Shown: positions 1-7,997, numbered from the stretch's first letter. The stretch is DNA of 41,728 nt from an uncultured Gammaproteobacteria bacterium (GCA_947259395.1 CAMYMN010000015.1:81168-122895); one strand, 5' to 3'. Notes: generated by a model not told the origin, from the letters alone. Numbers and translations are program-made.

Positions 1-770
1 ATCCCGTGCCGGCTGCCCAACTTATTGAGTCGCAATACCACCGCCGCCGGGGACAGTGCCTCGCCGTTAATTGCGATGACATCCCCTTGTTGGAAGTCGA
101 GTTCCAATTGTTCGGGCTCATCGGGCGCCTTGTCGAGCGCCACCGTCCATCGCCACATGTCGTTACTCGGTTCTATCCACGGATCCTCCAATTGACCACC
201 TTCGTACGAGATATGCAGCAGATTGGCGTCCATCGAGTACTGAGATCGACCCGCCGGAGTCTTGTCCACCGGAATCCCATGGGCATCGGCATAAGCCAGC
301 AGTTTTTCTCGCGAGTTCAGATCCCACTCGCGCCACGGCGCGATGATCTTGATATCCGGATTCAAGGCATAGGCACCGAGCTCAAAGCGAACCTGGTCGT
401 TGCCCTTGCCAGTGGCGCCATGGGTGATGGCATCCGCGTCGGTGTGGGCGGCGATCTCGATCAATCGTTTGGCGATCAGCGGCCGGGCGATGGACGTACC
501 GAGCAGGTATTCGCCTTCGTACAACGCGTTGGCACGAAACATGGGAAATACGAAATCACGGGCGAATTCGTCCTTGAGATCCTCGACGAAGATCTGTGCT
601 GCACCCAACTGCTCAGCCTTGACTCGCGCCGGTTCGATCTCCTCGCCCTGGCCAATATCCGCAGTAAACGTCACCACATCGCACCGATAGGTGTCCTTAA
701 GCCATCTGAGGATGATGGACGTATCCAACCCGCCGGAGTAGGCGAGCACAATTTTATCGACCGAAGACAT
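1..770 (-). CDS. argG: Argininosuccinate synthase (5' part, runs off the window)
   Basis: Joins citrulline and aspartate, using ATP, to make argininosuccinate in cytoplasmic arginine synthesis. Read on the minus strand from the ATG at 768-770, the protein opens [20 protein letters not shown], containing the SGGLDTS pyrophosphate-binding loop of N-type ATP pyrophosphatases. It continues through the family stretches [13 protein letters not shown] and [16 protein letters not shown]. About 256 codons are present of roughly 400 usual for the family; the C-terminal part lies beyond base 1. The gene diverges from the 31-codon ORF and from argD-argF, so three arginine genes lie close together, with argH at 30297. 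I saw no convincing ArgR box or strong promoter upstream. The identification is secure. Confidence 0.97.
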   Translation of the reverse strand, partial: MSSVDKIVLAYSGGLDTSIILRWLKDTYRCDVVTFTADIGQGEEIEPARVKAEQLGAAQIFVEDLKDEFARDFVFPMFRANALYEGEYLLGTSIARPLIAKRLIEIAAHTDADAITHGATGKGNDQVRFELGAYALNPDIKIIAPWREWDLNSREKLLAYADAHGIPVDKTPAGRSQYSMDANLLHISYEGGQLEDPWIEPSNDMWRWTVALDKAPDEPEQLELDFQQGDVIAINGEALSPAAVVLRLNKLGSRHG

Positions 771-1187
771 CAGATTGCCCGTTGTATACGCATAAAAAGC
801 AAGCCGTGTATCATCTTTGTAACAAGACGTTAGGTCAAGAACATCAAGCACTACCAGCCTTGTTCTCCACCCACCATCTTGTTGCTAGCGACGGATGACC
901 AACCCTTGACGGGGGTGAGGCGTCGGTCCAATACACCGCATCTAGTTTGCTATCCACGGATAAAAATTGTTTATGCTAAACCGCATGTTGCGTCAATGCA
1001 TCCCGCCGATTTTTTATTGCCCCAGAGCAGGTTGCAGCCGCCCGATCCGGTCGCCATCATCCAGGACCCTTGTTGCAACATGCGGGATAATCAGCCACAG
1101 CAGCGCGTCTTGAATTAAAGCCATCACTGCCTTAGTCTACGGCTCAGCAAAAAACGCACTTCATCAGATTGCACTAGGAGAATTGAA
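771..1187. promoter_or_regulatory. Divergent intergenic region with weak promoter candidates
   Basis: This gap of about 400 bases between argG (minus) and the small membrane ORF (plus) has no credible gene; the 79-codon frame at 879-1118 has no ribosome site and no recognisable composition. On the plus strand TTGACG (906-911), a 17-base spacer and CAATAC (929-934) form a fair -35/-10 pair for the small ORF. A second AT-rich stretch (TTGCTA near 946 and TATGCT near 970) is an alternative. No tested promoter can be inferred. A clear Shine-Dalgarno (AGGAG, about 1176-1180) precedes the ATG at 1188. Confidence 0.3.
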
Positions 1188-1283
1188 ATGAAGAATCCAT
1201 TGGATTCCATCTCTGGAACGATCATTTCTGGTTTCGTCGTAACGCTCATTCTTTATCTGTTCGCACGAGCGTTCTTAGGTTAA
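1188..1283 (+). CDS. 31-residue single-span membrane microprotein
   Basis: This short frame begins at ATG 1188, preceded at good spacing by the ribosome site AGGAG, and ends at TAA 1281-1283. The peptide opens MKNPLDSISG, continues with a hydrophobic span of about 18 residues (TIISGFVVTLILYLFA) and ends RAFLG. The cytoplasm/periplasm arrangement (short polar N-terminus, one helix, C-terminal Arg) is typical of small accessory subunits of membrane enzymes. It lies 24 bases upstream of the PuuD-like membrane protein in the same direction, so the two are probably co-transcribed and may interact. I do not recognise the family. Function is unknown, but the ribosome site and composition make it more likely real than chance. 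Confidence 0.6.
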   Translation: MKNPLDSISGTIISGFVVTLILYLFARAFLG

Positions 1284-1307
1284 CAACTCGCGAAAGGCGG
1301 TTTTATC

Positions 1308-1817
1308 ATGGAAATCATTGACCGTTGGTTCCACATCCTTGCTGGCATCACCTGGATTGGTCTTTTATATTATTTTAACTTCGTGCAAGTCCCCGGTCTT
1401 GGCCAAGCCAAAGCGGATGGGACGGCAGCGGGTATCACCAAGCATATCGCACCCCGTGCGCTGTTGTGGTTTCGTTGGGCAGCGGTGGCGACATGGGTAA
1501 CCGGTGCGATTTATCTCCTGCTCGGCCACGGTACGTCGGAGATGAATGGCCTGGCCCGGGCGTTCTTGTTGCAAGGTTCAGCGGCCTATATAGGGATTGG
1601 TGCGTGGTTGGGCACGATTATGCTGTTCAACGTTTGGGTGCTGATATGGCCCAATCAAAAAAAAGTGCTCGGCATGGTCGAGGCCAGTGACGAAGCCAAG
1701 GCCAAGGGTGCTCGTGTGGCATTGTTGGCATCGCGAACCAATACCATGTTGTCCATCCCTATGTTGTTTTTCATGATTGCCGGAACACCGGCCCATCAAA
1801 TGGGTATTTTCGGCTGA
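1308..1817 (+). CDS. Short PuuD/urate-oxidase-N-type integral membrane protein
   Basis: A 169-residue protein with about four membrane spans (roughly residues 8-28, 55-72, 86-113 and 145-160). The opening RWFHILAGITWIGLLYYFNF is the hallmark of the membrane domain called urate oxidase N-terminal (PuuD, DUF989). Full-length PuuD proteins couple this membrane part to a C-terminal cytochrome c and hydroxylate urate. Here the cytochrome part is missing, as in many marine and soil proteobacterial short homologues of unknown role. Histidines at about residues 8, 46 and 74 could bind haem, which is inference. No other purine genes are nearby. The 31-codon membrane ORF directly upstream may be a partner. 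Family assignment is fairly sure; urate as substrate is doubtful. Confidence 0.8.
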   Translation: MEIIDRWFHILAGITWIGLLYYFNFVQVPGLGQAKADGTAAGITKHIAPRALLWFRWAAVATWVTGAIYLLLGHGTSEMNGLARAFLLQGSAAYIGIGAWLGTIMLFNVWVLIWPNQKKVLGMVEASDEAKAKGARVALLASRTNTMLSIPMLFFMIAGTPAHQMGIFG

Positions 1818-1859
1818 CGGACACGTCGGCAATGATGTAGCAATTTCGTAAGCAAACAT

Positions 1860-2176
1860 CTAACCTGCACACCTCACCAGGCGCCGCATCCTTAAGTTGT
1901 TGCCAAGAAACCGGGGGCATCGAATGTCGCCATTAGAACAGACACTGCGGGTGCCGCCGGTGTATAGCCATGAAGAGGGGCTGGACTATCCCAGCCAAGG
2001 CTGGATCTCGCACATCTGCGTTGGGCCTTCGCTCGACAGAGTAAGGAGTCGGAGTCACGCACTCAGACCCCTGTTATGTCCTTGCCCTAGGCGCGGCGCT
2101 TGTCCCCGCACAGCAGAGGCTCAGCTGCGCGGGTCCCGCGCTAGTAACCGGGATCCTGGTGACAAATGCGGGCTAG
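1860..2176. repeat. Composite inverted-repeat element, copy 1 (degenerate)
   Basis: This non-coding element fills most of the gap between the PuuD-like gene and argD. Its left end (CTAACCTGCAC... ACCAGGCG, 1860-1883) and right end (CCTGGTGACAAATGCGGGCTAG, ending 2176) are imperfect inverted copies of the ends found at 6147, 9653, 14506, 25716 and 39242. The interior near 2090-2115 (GGCGCGGCGCTTGTCCCCGC) is the reverse complement of part of the copy at 39400-39420, so the core is inverted relative to that copy. A 107-codon frame across it (1897-2220) is an accident of the repeat. Confidence 0.7.
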
Positions 2177-2240
2177 CATTGCAGTGTTCGATGCTTGGCA
2201 GGGTTCGTAGAAGCGTTTAGACTAACTGCTTTATCTAACT

Positions 2241-2270
2241 GGCGCCCAAACTCAGGGCGCCTTTGCTTTT
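2241..2270 (+). terminator. Terminator-like hairpin abutting argD
   Basis: GGCGCCC (2241-2247), a 7-base loop, GGGCGCC (2255-2261), then TTTGCTTTT form an intrinsic-terminator-like structure. It ends one base before the ATG at 2271. It could end transcription of the PuuD-like gene. If argD is transcribed through it, it could act as an attenuator or hide the ribosome site. Confidence 0.6.
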
Positions 2271-3464
2271 ATGGAATCCGGTAATCAGTACCTCATGCAG
2301 ACCTATGTCCGGTCACCCGTGAGCTTCGAGCGTGGTCGCGGGTCATGGCTATGGGACACTGAAGGAGATCGCTACCTGGATGCGCTGGGGGGCATTGCGG
2401 TGGCGATCCTGGGACACGCGCATCCCGAGGTGGCCGCGGCCATTTCAGATCAGGCGCGCACGTTGTTACACACATCCAATCTGTTCGACATTCCGTTGCA
2501 ACGACAGCTAGGTGAGCGCCTATGCCGCCTGTCTGGCATGGATCGCGCCTTTTTCTGTAATTCCGGCGCCGAGGCCAACGAAGCCGCTATCAAACTTGCA
2601 CGCCGTTTTGGACATCAAAAAGGAATCGACAAGCCGGCAATTCTGGTAACCGATGGCGCATTTCATGGCCGTACCTTGGCGACGTTATCCGCGACCGGCA
2701 ACCGCAAGGTTCAGGCCGGGTTTGAGCCGTTGGTCGTGGGTTTCAAACGAGTGCCGTTCAATGATCTGGATTCGGTTCACCAACTCGGCCACGGTGCCCA
2801 AGACGTGGTGGGTATCCTTGTGGAGCCGATCCAAGGCGAAGGCGGCATTATTGTTCCCGATACGGGATACCTGAGCGGGCTCCGGGAAGTGTGCGACGCG
2901 AACGACTGGTTGTTAATGGTGGACGAGATCCAAACCGGCATGTGCCGCACCGGCAAATGGTTTGCTTATCAACATGAGGGTATTAGTCCCGATGTTGCCA
3001 CGGTGGCAAAAGCGCTCGGTAACGGGGTGCCCATCGGGGCATGCCTTGCGCGTGGCCAGGCAGCACAGGTATTGGTGCCCGGTTCGCACGGATCAACATT
3101 CGGAGGGAATCCGTTTGCATGCCGTGTCGGCCTGACCGTGCTAGATGTTTTGGAGCAAGACCGGCTGGCAGACCGGGCGGCGGCGTTGGGCACGCGAATA
3201 GTGGACGCGTTGCGGCAACGTTTGTCTGGATTCAACTCAGTGCGCGCGATCCGCGGACGGGGATTAATGATAGGGGTGGAGTTTGATCGTCCCTGTACTG
3301 ATCTGGTATCGATTGCCCTCAAAGAGCACATATTGGTTAACGTCACCGCTGGGACAGTGTTAAGGTTATTACCACCTCTGATCTTGAGCGATGAGGAGGC
3401 GGAGACGCTAATAGACGGAGTGGTGGCAGCGATCGAGCGATTTGAAAAAGACCGGATGCAATGA
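2271..3464 (+). CDS. argD: Acetylornithine aminotransferase
   Basis: A PLP-dependent class III aminotransferase of 397 residues that converts N-acetylglutamate semialdehyde to N-acetylornithine; the same family can serve lysine synthesis. Visible motifs are the substrate-binding opening [67 protein letters not shown] and [16 protein letters not shown], whose lysine forms the Schiff base with PLP. The start is uncertain: ATG 2271 sits directly after a terminator-like hairpin and has no Shine-Dalgarno. ATG 2295 (MQTYVRSPV) also fits family alignments, with only a weak GGAATCCGG upstream. The gene overlaps argF by four bases (ATGA), indicating translational coupling. Confidence 0.95.
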   Translation: MESGNQYLMQTYVRSPVSFERGRGSWLWDTEGDRYLDALGGIAVAILGHAHPEVAAAISDQARTLLHTSNLFDIPLQRQLGERLCRLSGMDRAFFCNSGAEANEAAIKLARRFGHQKGIDKPAILVTDGAFHGRTLATLSATGNRKVQAGFEPLVVGFKRVPFNDLDSVHQLGHGAQDVVGILVEPIQGEGGIIVPDTGYLSGLREVCDANDWLLMVDEIQTGMCRTGKWFAYQHEGISPDVATVAKALGNGVPIGACLARGQAAQVLVPGSHGSTFGGNPFACRVGLTVLDVLEQDRLADRAAALGTRIVDALRQRLSGFNSVRAIRGRGLMIGVEFDRPCTDLVSIALKEHILVNVTAGTVLRLLPPLILSDEEAETLIDGVVAAIERFEKDRMQ

Positions 3465-4372
3465 CGGTGCGGCATTTTCTGACCCTGATGGATCTTGACC
3501 GCGATGAATTAACTGCCTTAATTCGTCGCGGTATGGAGGTCAAACAAGCGATGCAGGCGGGACAAGTCTATCAACCACTGCAGAGCCGGACCTTGGCGAT
3601 GATCTTCGACAAGTCATCAACACGTACGCGCATATCTTTCGAGGTGGCGATGACTCAATTCGGCGGCAATGCCATATTTCTATCCCCTGGCAGCACCCAA
3701 CTTGGCCGGGGTGAGCCCGTTGAGGACACTGCACGGGTGATGTCGCGCATGGTTGATGCCGTAGTGATTCGAACATCCAGCCATTCCATGGTCGAGACCT
3801 TTGCCACTCATTCTGAGATTCCGGTAATCAACGGGCTGACGGATCGCTTTCATCCCTGCCAATTGCTGGCCGACGTTCAAACCTACGCTGAGCTGCGCGG
3901 CGATATTGATGGCCGCCGGGTGGCTTGGGTGGGGGATGGTAACAATATGTGTCATTCGTGGATCAATGCAGCACGTCAGTTTCAGTTTGAGCTTTCTATT
4001 GCTACCCCACACGAGTACCGGCCGGACGCACAACTCGTTGACATGGCCGGGGATGCGGTCACCTTGGGCGACGATCCTGAGGTAGCCGTGCGTGATGCCG
4101 ATATCGTGGTCACGGACACCTGGGCCAGTATGGGTCAGGAAACTGAAAAAGAGCGGCGATCGCAGGCGTTTGGGCGTTTTCGCGTCAACCAGCGGTTAAT
4201 GGAGCAGGCGAAGTCTGACGCCTTATTCATGCACTGCCTGCCCGCGTATCGCGATCATGAAGTAACCGCCGAGGTGATCGATGGGCCACAAAGTGCAGTA
4301 TGGGCTCAAGCAGAGAATCGACTGCATGCGCAAAAGGCATTACTCGAATTTTTACTGCTTCCGCAAAGGTGA
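3461..4372 (+). CDS. argF: Ornithine carbamoyltransferase
   Basis: Transfers the carbamoyl group to ornithine, giving citrulline in arginine synthesis. The 303-residue protein has the carbamoyl-phosphate site SSTRTR (about residue 50), the HPCQLLAD motif in the middle, the ornithine-loop region DTWASMGQE and the C-terminal [15 protein letters not shown]. Length and order match the anabolic enzyme. It starts inside the argD stop (ATGA at 3461-3464). With argG close by and argH at 30297, four steps of the pathway lie within this window. An ABC ATPase follows about 40 bases downstream. Confidence 0.97.
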   Translation: MTVRHFLTLMDLDRDELTALIRRGMEVKQAMQAGQVYQPLQSRTLAMIFDKSSTRTRISFEVAMTQFGGNAIFLSPGSTQLGRGEPVEDTARVMSRMVDAVVIRTSSHSMVETFATHSEIPVINGLTDRFHPCQLLADVQTYAELRGDIDGRRVAWVGDGNNMCHSWINAARQFQFELSIATPHEYRPDAQLVDMAGDAVTLGDDPEVAVRDADIVVTDTWASMGQETEKERRSQAFGRFRVNQRLMEQAKSDALFMHCLPAYRDHEVTAEVIDGPQSAVWAQAENRLHAQKALLEFLLLPQR

Positions 4373-4411
4373 CAGTTGCCGCTTGAATCAACAGTCGTTA
4401 ACGTGACGGTT

Positions 4412-5467
4412 ATGCGCACCAATTATGTTTTGGAAGTGCATGGCATTGTGTGCTCGCACGGGGCCCGCCCAGTTATCGGCGGTTTATCGTTCTCAGTTCC
4501 GGAACGCTCGCTGGTGTGTTTATTGGGGCCCAGCGGATGCGGTAAGACGACAGTATTACGCGCGATTGCCGGCTTTCATGCGCTCGATGAGGGTAATATT
4601 AAGCTCGATGGCCGCGTGGTGTCGCAACCCGGGTACACCATGGCGCCGGAACAACGGCGAGTGGGAATGGTGTTTCAGGATTACGCGCTGTTTCCCCATC
4701 TCAGGGTCGCTGACAACGTCGCGTTTGGTTTGCGCAAGCGTCGTGCAGCAACTGACCGCGCATTTGTAGATGAGCTTTTGGATCGGGTAGGTCTGTCAAC
4801 GATGAGCGACCGTTATCCCCATGAACTGTCCGGAGGACAGCAACAACGGGTGGCCTTGGCGCGTGCTCTGGCGCCCAAACCGGACTTGTTGCTCATGGAT
4901 GAACCGTTTTCGAACCTGGATGTAGAGCTTCGCGAACGGCTCGGTTACGACGTGCGTGCAATCTTGAAGGACCAAGGCATAACCAGCGTGCTGGTGACCC
5001 ATGATCAACAAGATGCATTTGCACTGAGCGATAAGGTGGGCGTGATGTATGAAGGCCGTATAGAGCAATGGGGCACGCCCTACAATCTTTACCATCAGCC
5101 CAGCAATCGGTTCGTCGCCGACTTTATCGGCGAGGGGGTATTTTTGCCCGGGAGACTACTTGATAAAGCGACCGTAGCAATCGAACTCGGTGCCGTGCAA
5201 GGCCGGGCGAACTATCACTGGGATCCCGGGACAGTACTTGATGTGTTGATCAGGCCTGATGACATTATTCCGGATTCCAACGGTGCCATGGTGGCTCAAG
5301 TTGTACGCAAGGCGTTCAAGGGTGCGGAGATCCTATATACGCTGCGTCTGGACAGTGGTACCGAGGTGCTATCGCTGTTTCCCAGCCATGCCAATCACGA
5401 GGTTGGTGAAAGGGTGGGCATTCGGCTGCAGGCAGAGCATCTCGTGGTTTTCCCTCGCGATGCGTAG
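4412..5467 (+). CDS. ABC transporter ATP-binding protein, FbpC/PotA-like with TOBE domain
   Basis: This 351-residue ATPase has Walker A GPSGCGKTT, the Q-loop FQDYALFPH, signature LSGGQQQRVALARA, Walker B LLLMDEP and the switch histidine in VTHDQQDA. A C-terminal TOBE-type part (about residues 240-350, including VLIRPDDIIPDS) follows. Ferric-iron (FbpC) and polyamine (PotA) importers share this layout. No permease or binding protein gene is adjacent, so the substrate cannot be told; it may serve a transporter encoded elsewhere. I chose ATG 4412; a TTG at 4376 and a GTG at 4403 are in frame but less likely. It follows argF closely and overlaps the next gene by eight bases. Confidence 0.88.
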   Translation: MRTNYVLEVHGIVCSHGARPVIGGLSFSVPERSLVCLLGPSGCGKTTVLRAIAGFHALDEGNIKLDGRVVSQPGYTMAPEQRRVGMVFQDYALFPHLRVADNVAFGLRKRRAATDRAFVDELLDRVGLSTMSDRYPHELSGGQQQRVALARALAPKPDLLLMDEPFSNLDVELRERLGYDVRAILKDQGITSVLVTHDQQDAFALSDKVGVMYEGRIEQWGTPYNLYHQPSNRFVADFIGEGVFLPGRLLDKATVAIELGAVQGRANYHWDPGTVLDVLIRPDDIIPDSNGAMVAQVVRKAFKGAEILYTLRLDSGTEVLSLFPSHANHEVGERVGIRLQAEHLVVFPRDA

Positions 5468-6131
5468 CTGGTTTGCTGTCGCTGCGCTGAGTGTCTTCAG
5501 TACCTTCAGCGGTGTACTGATGGATAGGTTATCCGCTGACCAGGAGGCGTCAGGCACGACACAGGTCGCGATCAAGGCCTTAGAGCGCGGTCGTATGTTC
5601 AAACAGCGCGGACAATTCAAACAGGCCTGGGAGCAATTCGAAATCGCGCGCCAGCTTGCGCCGCACAGCAGTCCCTACAGACAACAGGCGGAACAAGAAC
5701 TCAACTATGATCTGCCGCTCATGCAAATCCAATACCGGGTCAATGCCGGAGACTTGGAGGGGGCGGAGCAGCTCCTCAATGATTTATTGGTGCTCAACCA
5801 ATCCGAACCGGGTCGACTCACAGAAATCAACACTATGCTGCAGAACCTGAAGTTGATGCGAAGCGCCGCGTCGGGTCGGTCGGTCTCGATTGATCACAGC
5901 GCTGTGGTGCAACAGGTGCGCCGCATTCTGGAGGACTACCGCCGGACGCGTGGCCGCTACCCGGTCGGTTACGGCGAACTCAATGATACGTTGCCCCCGA
6001 ACCGGCCGCCTCTGCAGCACTTCCTGGTCGGACACTTCCGTGGCACCGGTGACGGGTACCTATTGGTGCTACGCAATAAATACGACACCAATCAGGTGCT
6101 GACGATTCAAAATACCGGTATGCTGCGGTAG
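5460..6131 (+). CDS. Membrane-anchored TPR-like protein of unknown function
   Basis: A 223-residue protein starting at the ATG inside the end of the ABC ATPase gene (eight-base overlap). An N-terminal hydrophobic segment (SWFAVAALSVFSTFSGVL) looks like a signal anchor. Two or three helical pairs resembling tetratricopeptide repeats follow (ALERGRMFKQRGQFKQAWEQ, then the stretch around QYRVNAGDLEGAEQLLNDL). The last 70 residues (YRRTRGRYPVGYGELNDTLP and LLVLRNKYD) recall the globular part of type II pseudopilins, though the length is short. Coupled translation with the ATPase suggests a shared task, but none is established. I do not recognise a named family. Confidence 0.7.
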   Translation: MRSWFAVAALSVFSTFSGVLMDRLSADQEASGTTQVAIKALERGRMFKQRGQFKQAWEQFEIARQLAPHSSPYRQQAEQELNYDLPLMQIQYRVNAGDLEGAEQLLNDLLVLNQSEPGRLTEINTMLQNLKLMRSAASGRSVSIDHSAVVQQVRRILEDYRRTRGRYPVGYGELNDTLPPNRPPLQHFLVGHFRGTGDGYLLVLRNKYDTNQVLTIQNTGMLR

Positions 6132-6146
6132 CGTTCCGCGGGTTGT

Positions 6147-6443
6147 CTAGCCCGCATAGTGCACCAGTCGCCCCGCGACTATTCTCCCTAAAATAACTCG
6201 GCGACTCATATGTTGCCATTTCACCGAAGTGACATTGCGTGGCTCTAAGTTGGGCACCATGAATATTCGCGGGGCTATCCGGGTTCTGGCTGGTCCAGGC
6301 ACGCCTGCACTTGTGCTGGTGTCGTTGCAGTACTTGGACTTCACTCTAGCCATAGCTACGGCTATGACTTTCGCTCCAGTCCGGCGTTCAGTTGCCCCTG
6401 TCCTGCGCCAGCTTCCCGGATACTGGTGCACTATGCGGGCTAG
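6147..6443. repeat. Composite inverted-repeat element, copy 2 (perfect 22-bp ends)
   Basis: The best preserved copy: 297 bases bounded by a perfect 22-base inverted repeat at 6147-6168 and 6422-6443 (core AGCCCGCATAGTGCACCAG). Both ends are CTAG, so a TA dinucleotide flanks each terminus. The left part holds the 104-bp inner module (6171-6274). The right part (about 6280-6415) is the reverse complement of the core of the copies at 9653 and 39242, including the reverse complement of AAGTACTGCAA.GACACCAGC and the ATAGC..GCTAT hairpin. No credible protein is encoded. It lies between the TPR-like and WYL genes. Confidence 0.88.
6171..6274. repeat. Inner 104-bp module with 14-bp inverted ends
   Basis: Begins CCCCGCGACTATTC (6171-6184) and ends GAATATTCGCGGGG (6261-6274), an inverted repeat with one mismatch. 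The interior includes TATGTTGCCATTTCA. Near-identical modules occur at 25741-25843 and 14755-14856, always inside the larger composite element. Confidence 0.85.
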
Positions 6444-6458
6444 GGGTAGAAACGACCG

Positions 6459-6474
6459 TTGGCACGGTATTTGG
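6459..6474 (+). promoter_or_regulatory. Possible sigma-54 promoter before the WYL gene
   Basis: TTGGCACG (6459-6466) is a perfect -24 element and is followed at the correct spacing by TTGG (6471-6474) where TTGC is expected. The missing C in the -12 element makes this a weak candidate. No enhancer site was recognised. Confidence 0.22.
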
Positions 6475-6565
6475 GCGCCGTTTGTCGGGATAGGCACCAA
6501 CTGCTGGGTGAGGCCGCTATATTGAAACACACAACAATCGTTGCTTACTACTAGGGGATGTTCCA

Positions 6566-7018
6566 GTGTTATCCAAGATTCAAAGGATCGTAGCCTCGTC
6601 TATACACGATCGCCGACGTCTGTTCATTCGCTACAACGGACAGGCACACGGGCGTGTAATCGAACCCCACGTACTATACCGCACACCGGACGGTATTCTC
6701 GCTCTGGTGGCATATCAGGTACGTGGTTACCATTCGAGCTATCGGCGCGGCACGTTCTGGCGACCATTTCAACTCAACAGGATCGACCACATATCGGCGA
6801 GCGACGAAACATTCTCGCCGCGTGTACGACAAGGTTACGAAACAATAGTGGCGCTCACGCGAGGCGAGACATTGGCTAGATTGGTGATTAGCCCGGAGGA
6901 ATACGGTCCCGCTCACCGAGGTGCCTCCCGCGGCGAAACTTCACGCACCGGAGCGCCACGTCCGGCGCATCATCGTGAGCCGGGAATCGCCGATCGGAGC
7001 TTACTGCGCGCAACCTGA
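6566..7018 (+). CDS. Stand-alone WYL-domain-like protein
   Basis: A 150-residue protein starting at GTG 6566, supported by the ribosome site AGGGG at 6553-6557. Residues about 15-90 match the WYL fold found in bacterial regulators: RRRLFIRYNG, then RVIEPHVLYRTPDGILALVAYQV, then FWRPFQLNRIDHISASDETF. WYL domains sense ligands, often nucleotide-like or nucleic-acid-end signals, and usually follow a helix-turn-helix domain. Here no DNA-binding domain precedes it. The last 50 residues are rich in Arg, Gly and Pro and look disordered. It converges on rpoH. No defence gene or obvious partner adjoins it, so its role is unknown. Confidence 0.65.
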   Translation: MLSKIQRIVASSIHDRRRLFIRYNGQAHGRVIEPHVLYRTPDGILALVAYQVRGYHSSYRRGTFWRPFQLNRIDHISASDETFSPRVRQGYETIVALTRGETLARLVISPEEYGPAHRGASRGETSRTGAPRPAHHREPGIADRSLLRAT

Positions 7019-7028
7019 TTGAGTGCCG

Positions 7029-7048
7029 CCGTCACCGAAATGTGACGG
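7029..7048. other. Perfect 7-bp hairpin between convergent WYL gene and rpoH
   Basis: CCGTCAC (7029-7035), loop CGAAAT, GTGACGG (7042-7048). There is no T-run on either side, so it is not a standard intrinsic terminator. Its place between two convergent genes suggests an mRNA 3'-end structure. A second 10-bp stem at 7103-7127 has the rpoH stop codon in its loop. Confidence 0.4.
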
Positions 7049-7114
7049 AGTCGACGCTCGTGCCTGTTCTCGGTACGCCAGCTGTTGTAGTCTGGTTATA
7101 GAGTTAGCCGCAAC

Positions 7115-7966
7115 TTATGCGGTTAACTGATCCTTCATTGTAGTCAACGCACGTTTTTCAATCTGTCGAATGCGTTCCGCGGATACCCCATACTCCTCCG
7201 CAAGCTCGTGAAGTGTAGATTTTGATTCTTCCAGCCAGCGGCGCCGGATAATAACGCGGCTGCGCTCATCCAGTTTATCCAGTGACGATTCAAGCTGTTC
7301 CCGACGCTCAGCCTCGCTGTCGGCCGCGCTTGCCAGACGTTCGGGATTGTAGCGCATGTCCGGTATATACCCTGCCGGCGATATCATTGCGCCGTCGTCG
7401 TCACCGTCGTCAAAGCCGTCGAACGACACGTCGGAACTGCTCATTCGCGACTCCATCTCGTGTACGGTTTCCGTCGGAACGTCCAATTGATCCGCCAGTG
7501 CCTCTACTTCATCCTGATTCAACCACCCCAAGTGATTCTTCGATTTACGCAGATTAAAAAATAGTTTGCGTTGCGCCTTGGTGGTAGCGACCTTCACGAT
7601 GCGCCAGTTGCGCAGAACAAAATCATAGATCTCGGCGCGTATCCAATGCACGGCAAAAGACACCAGCCGCACCCTGCGCGCCGGGTCGAAGTTCTTGACC
7701 GCCTTCATCAAGCCGATATTACCCTCCTGGATAAGGTCGGCCAGCGGCAGTCCATAACCGGAAAAACCCCGCGCCACGCGCACCACATAGCGCAGATGTG
7801 ACATCACGAGCTCGCGCGCGGCATCCAAGTCGTCATGGTTACGAAACCTCACCGCCAACTCATGCTCGCGTTCACTGCTGAGCAAGGGTACCGCGTTCAC
7901 GGCCTGAACATAGCTTGTTAGGCCTTGATTGGTAACGTCGAAAGGAATTGGCAGGGTTTGGCTCAT
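7115..7966 (-). CDS. rpoH: RNA polymerase heat-shock sigma factor (sigma-32)
   Basis: Directs RNA polymerase to heat-shock promoters. The 283-residue protein has sigma-70 region 2 (LRYVVRVARGFSGYGLPLADLIQEGNIGLMKAV, then the -10-recognising stretch with VHWIRAEIYDFVLRNWRIVK). It has the RpoH-specific box QRKLFFNLRK just after, which separates it from other alternative sigmas. A C-terminal region 4 (ELAEEYGVSAERIRQIEKRA) reads the -35 element. It is the last gene of ftsY-ftsE-ftsX-rpoH. A perfect CIRCE operator lies 32 bases upstream of its start, indicating repression by HrcA. Spacing to the ribosome site GGAG is normal. Confidence 0.97.
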   Translation of the reverse strand: MSQTLPIPFDVTNQGLTSYVQAVNAVPLLSSEREHELAVRFRNHDDLDAARELVMSHLRYVVRVARGFSGYGLPLADLIQEGNIGLMKAVKNFDPARRVRLVSFAVHWIRAEIYDFVLRNWRIVKVATTKAQRKLFFNLRKSKNHLGWLNQDEVEALADQLDVPTETVHEMESRMSSSDVSFDGFDDGDDDGAMISPAGYIPDMRYNPERLASAADSEAERREQLESSLDKLDERSRVIIRRRWLEESKSTLHELAEEYGVSAERIRQIEKRALTTMKDQLTA

Positions 7967-7997
7967 ACGGATCTCCGTTCAATTGTTGACGTCAATT

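Noticed and set aside
6..833. 275-codon plus-strand frame
   Set aside because: It is antisense to argG, which reads cleanly on the minus strand with all family motifs.
879..1118. 79-codon frame upstream of the microprotein
   Set aside because: No ribosome site, no recognisable domain, biased composition; treated as non-coding.
1897..2220. 107-codon frame before argD
   Set aside because: It lies inside a degenerate composite repeat, has no ribosome site and an unnatural composition.
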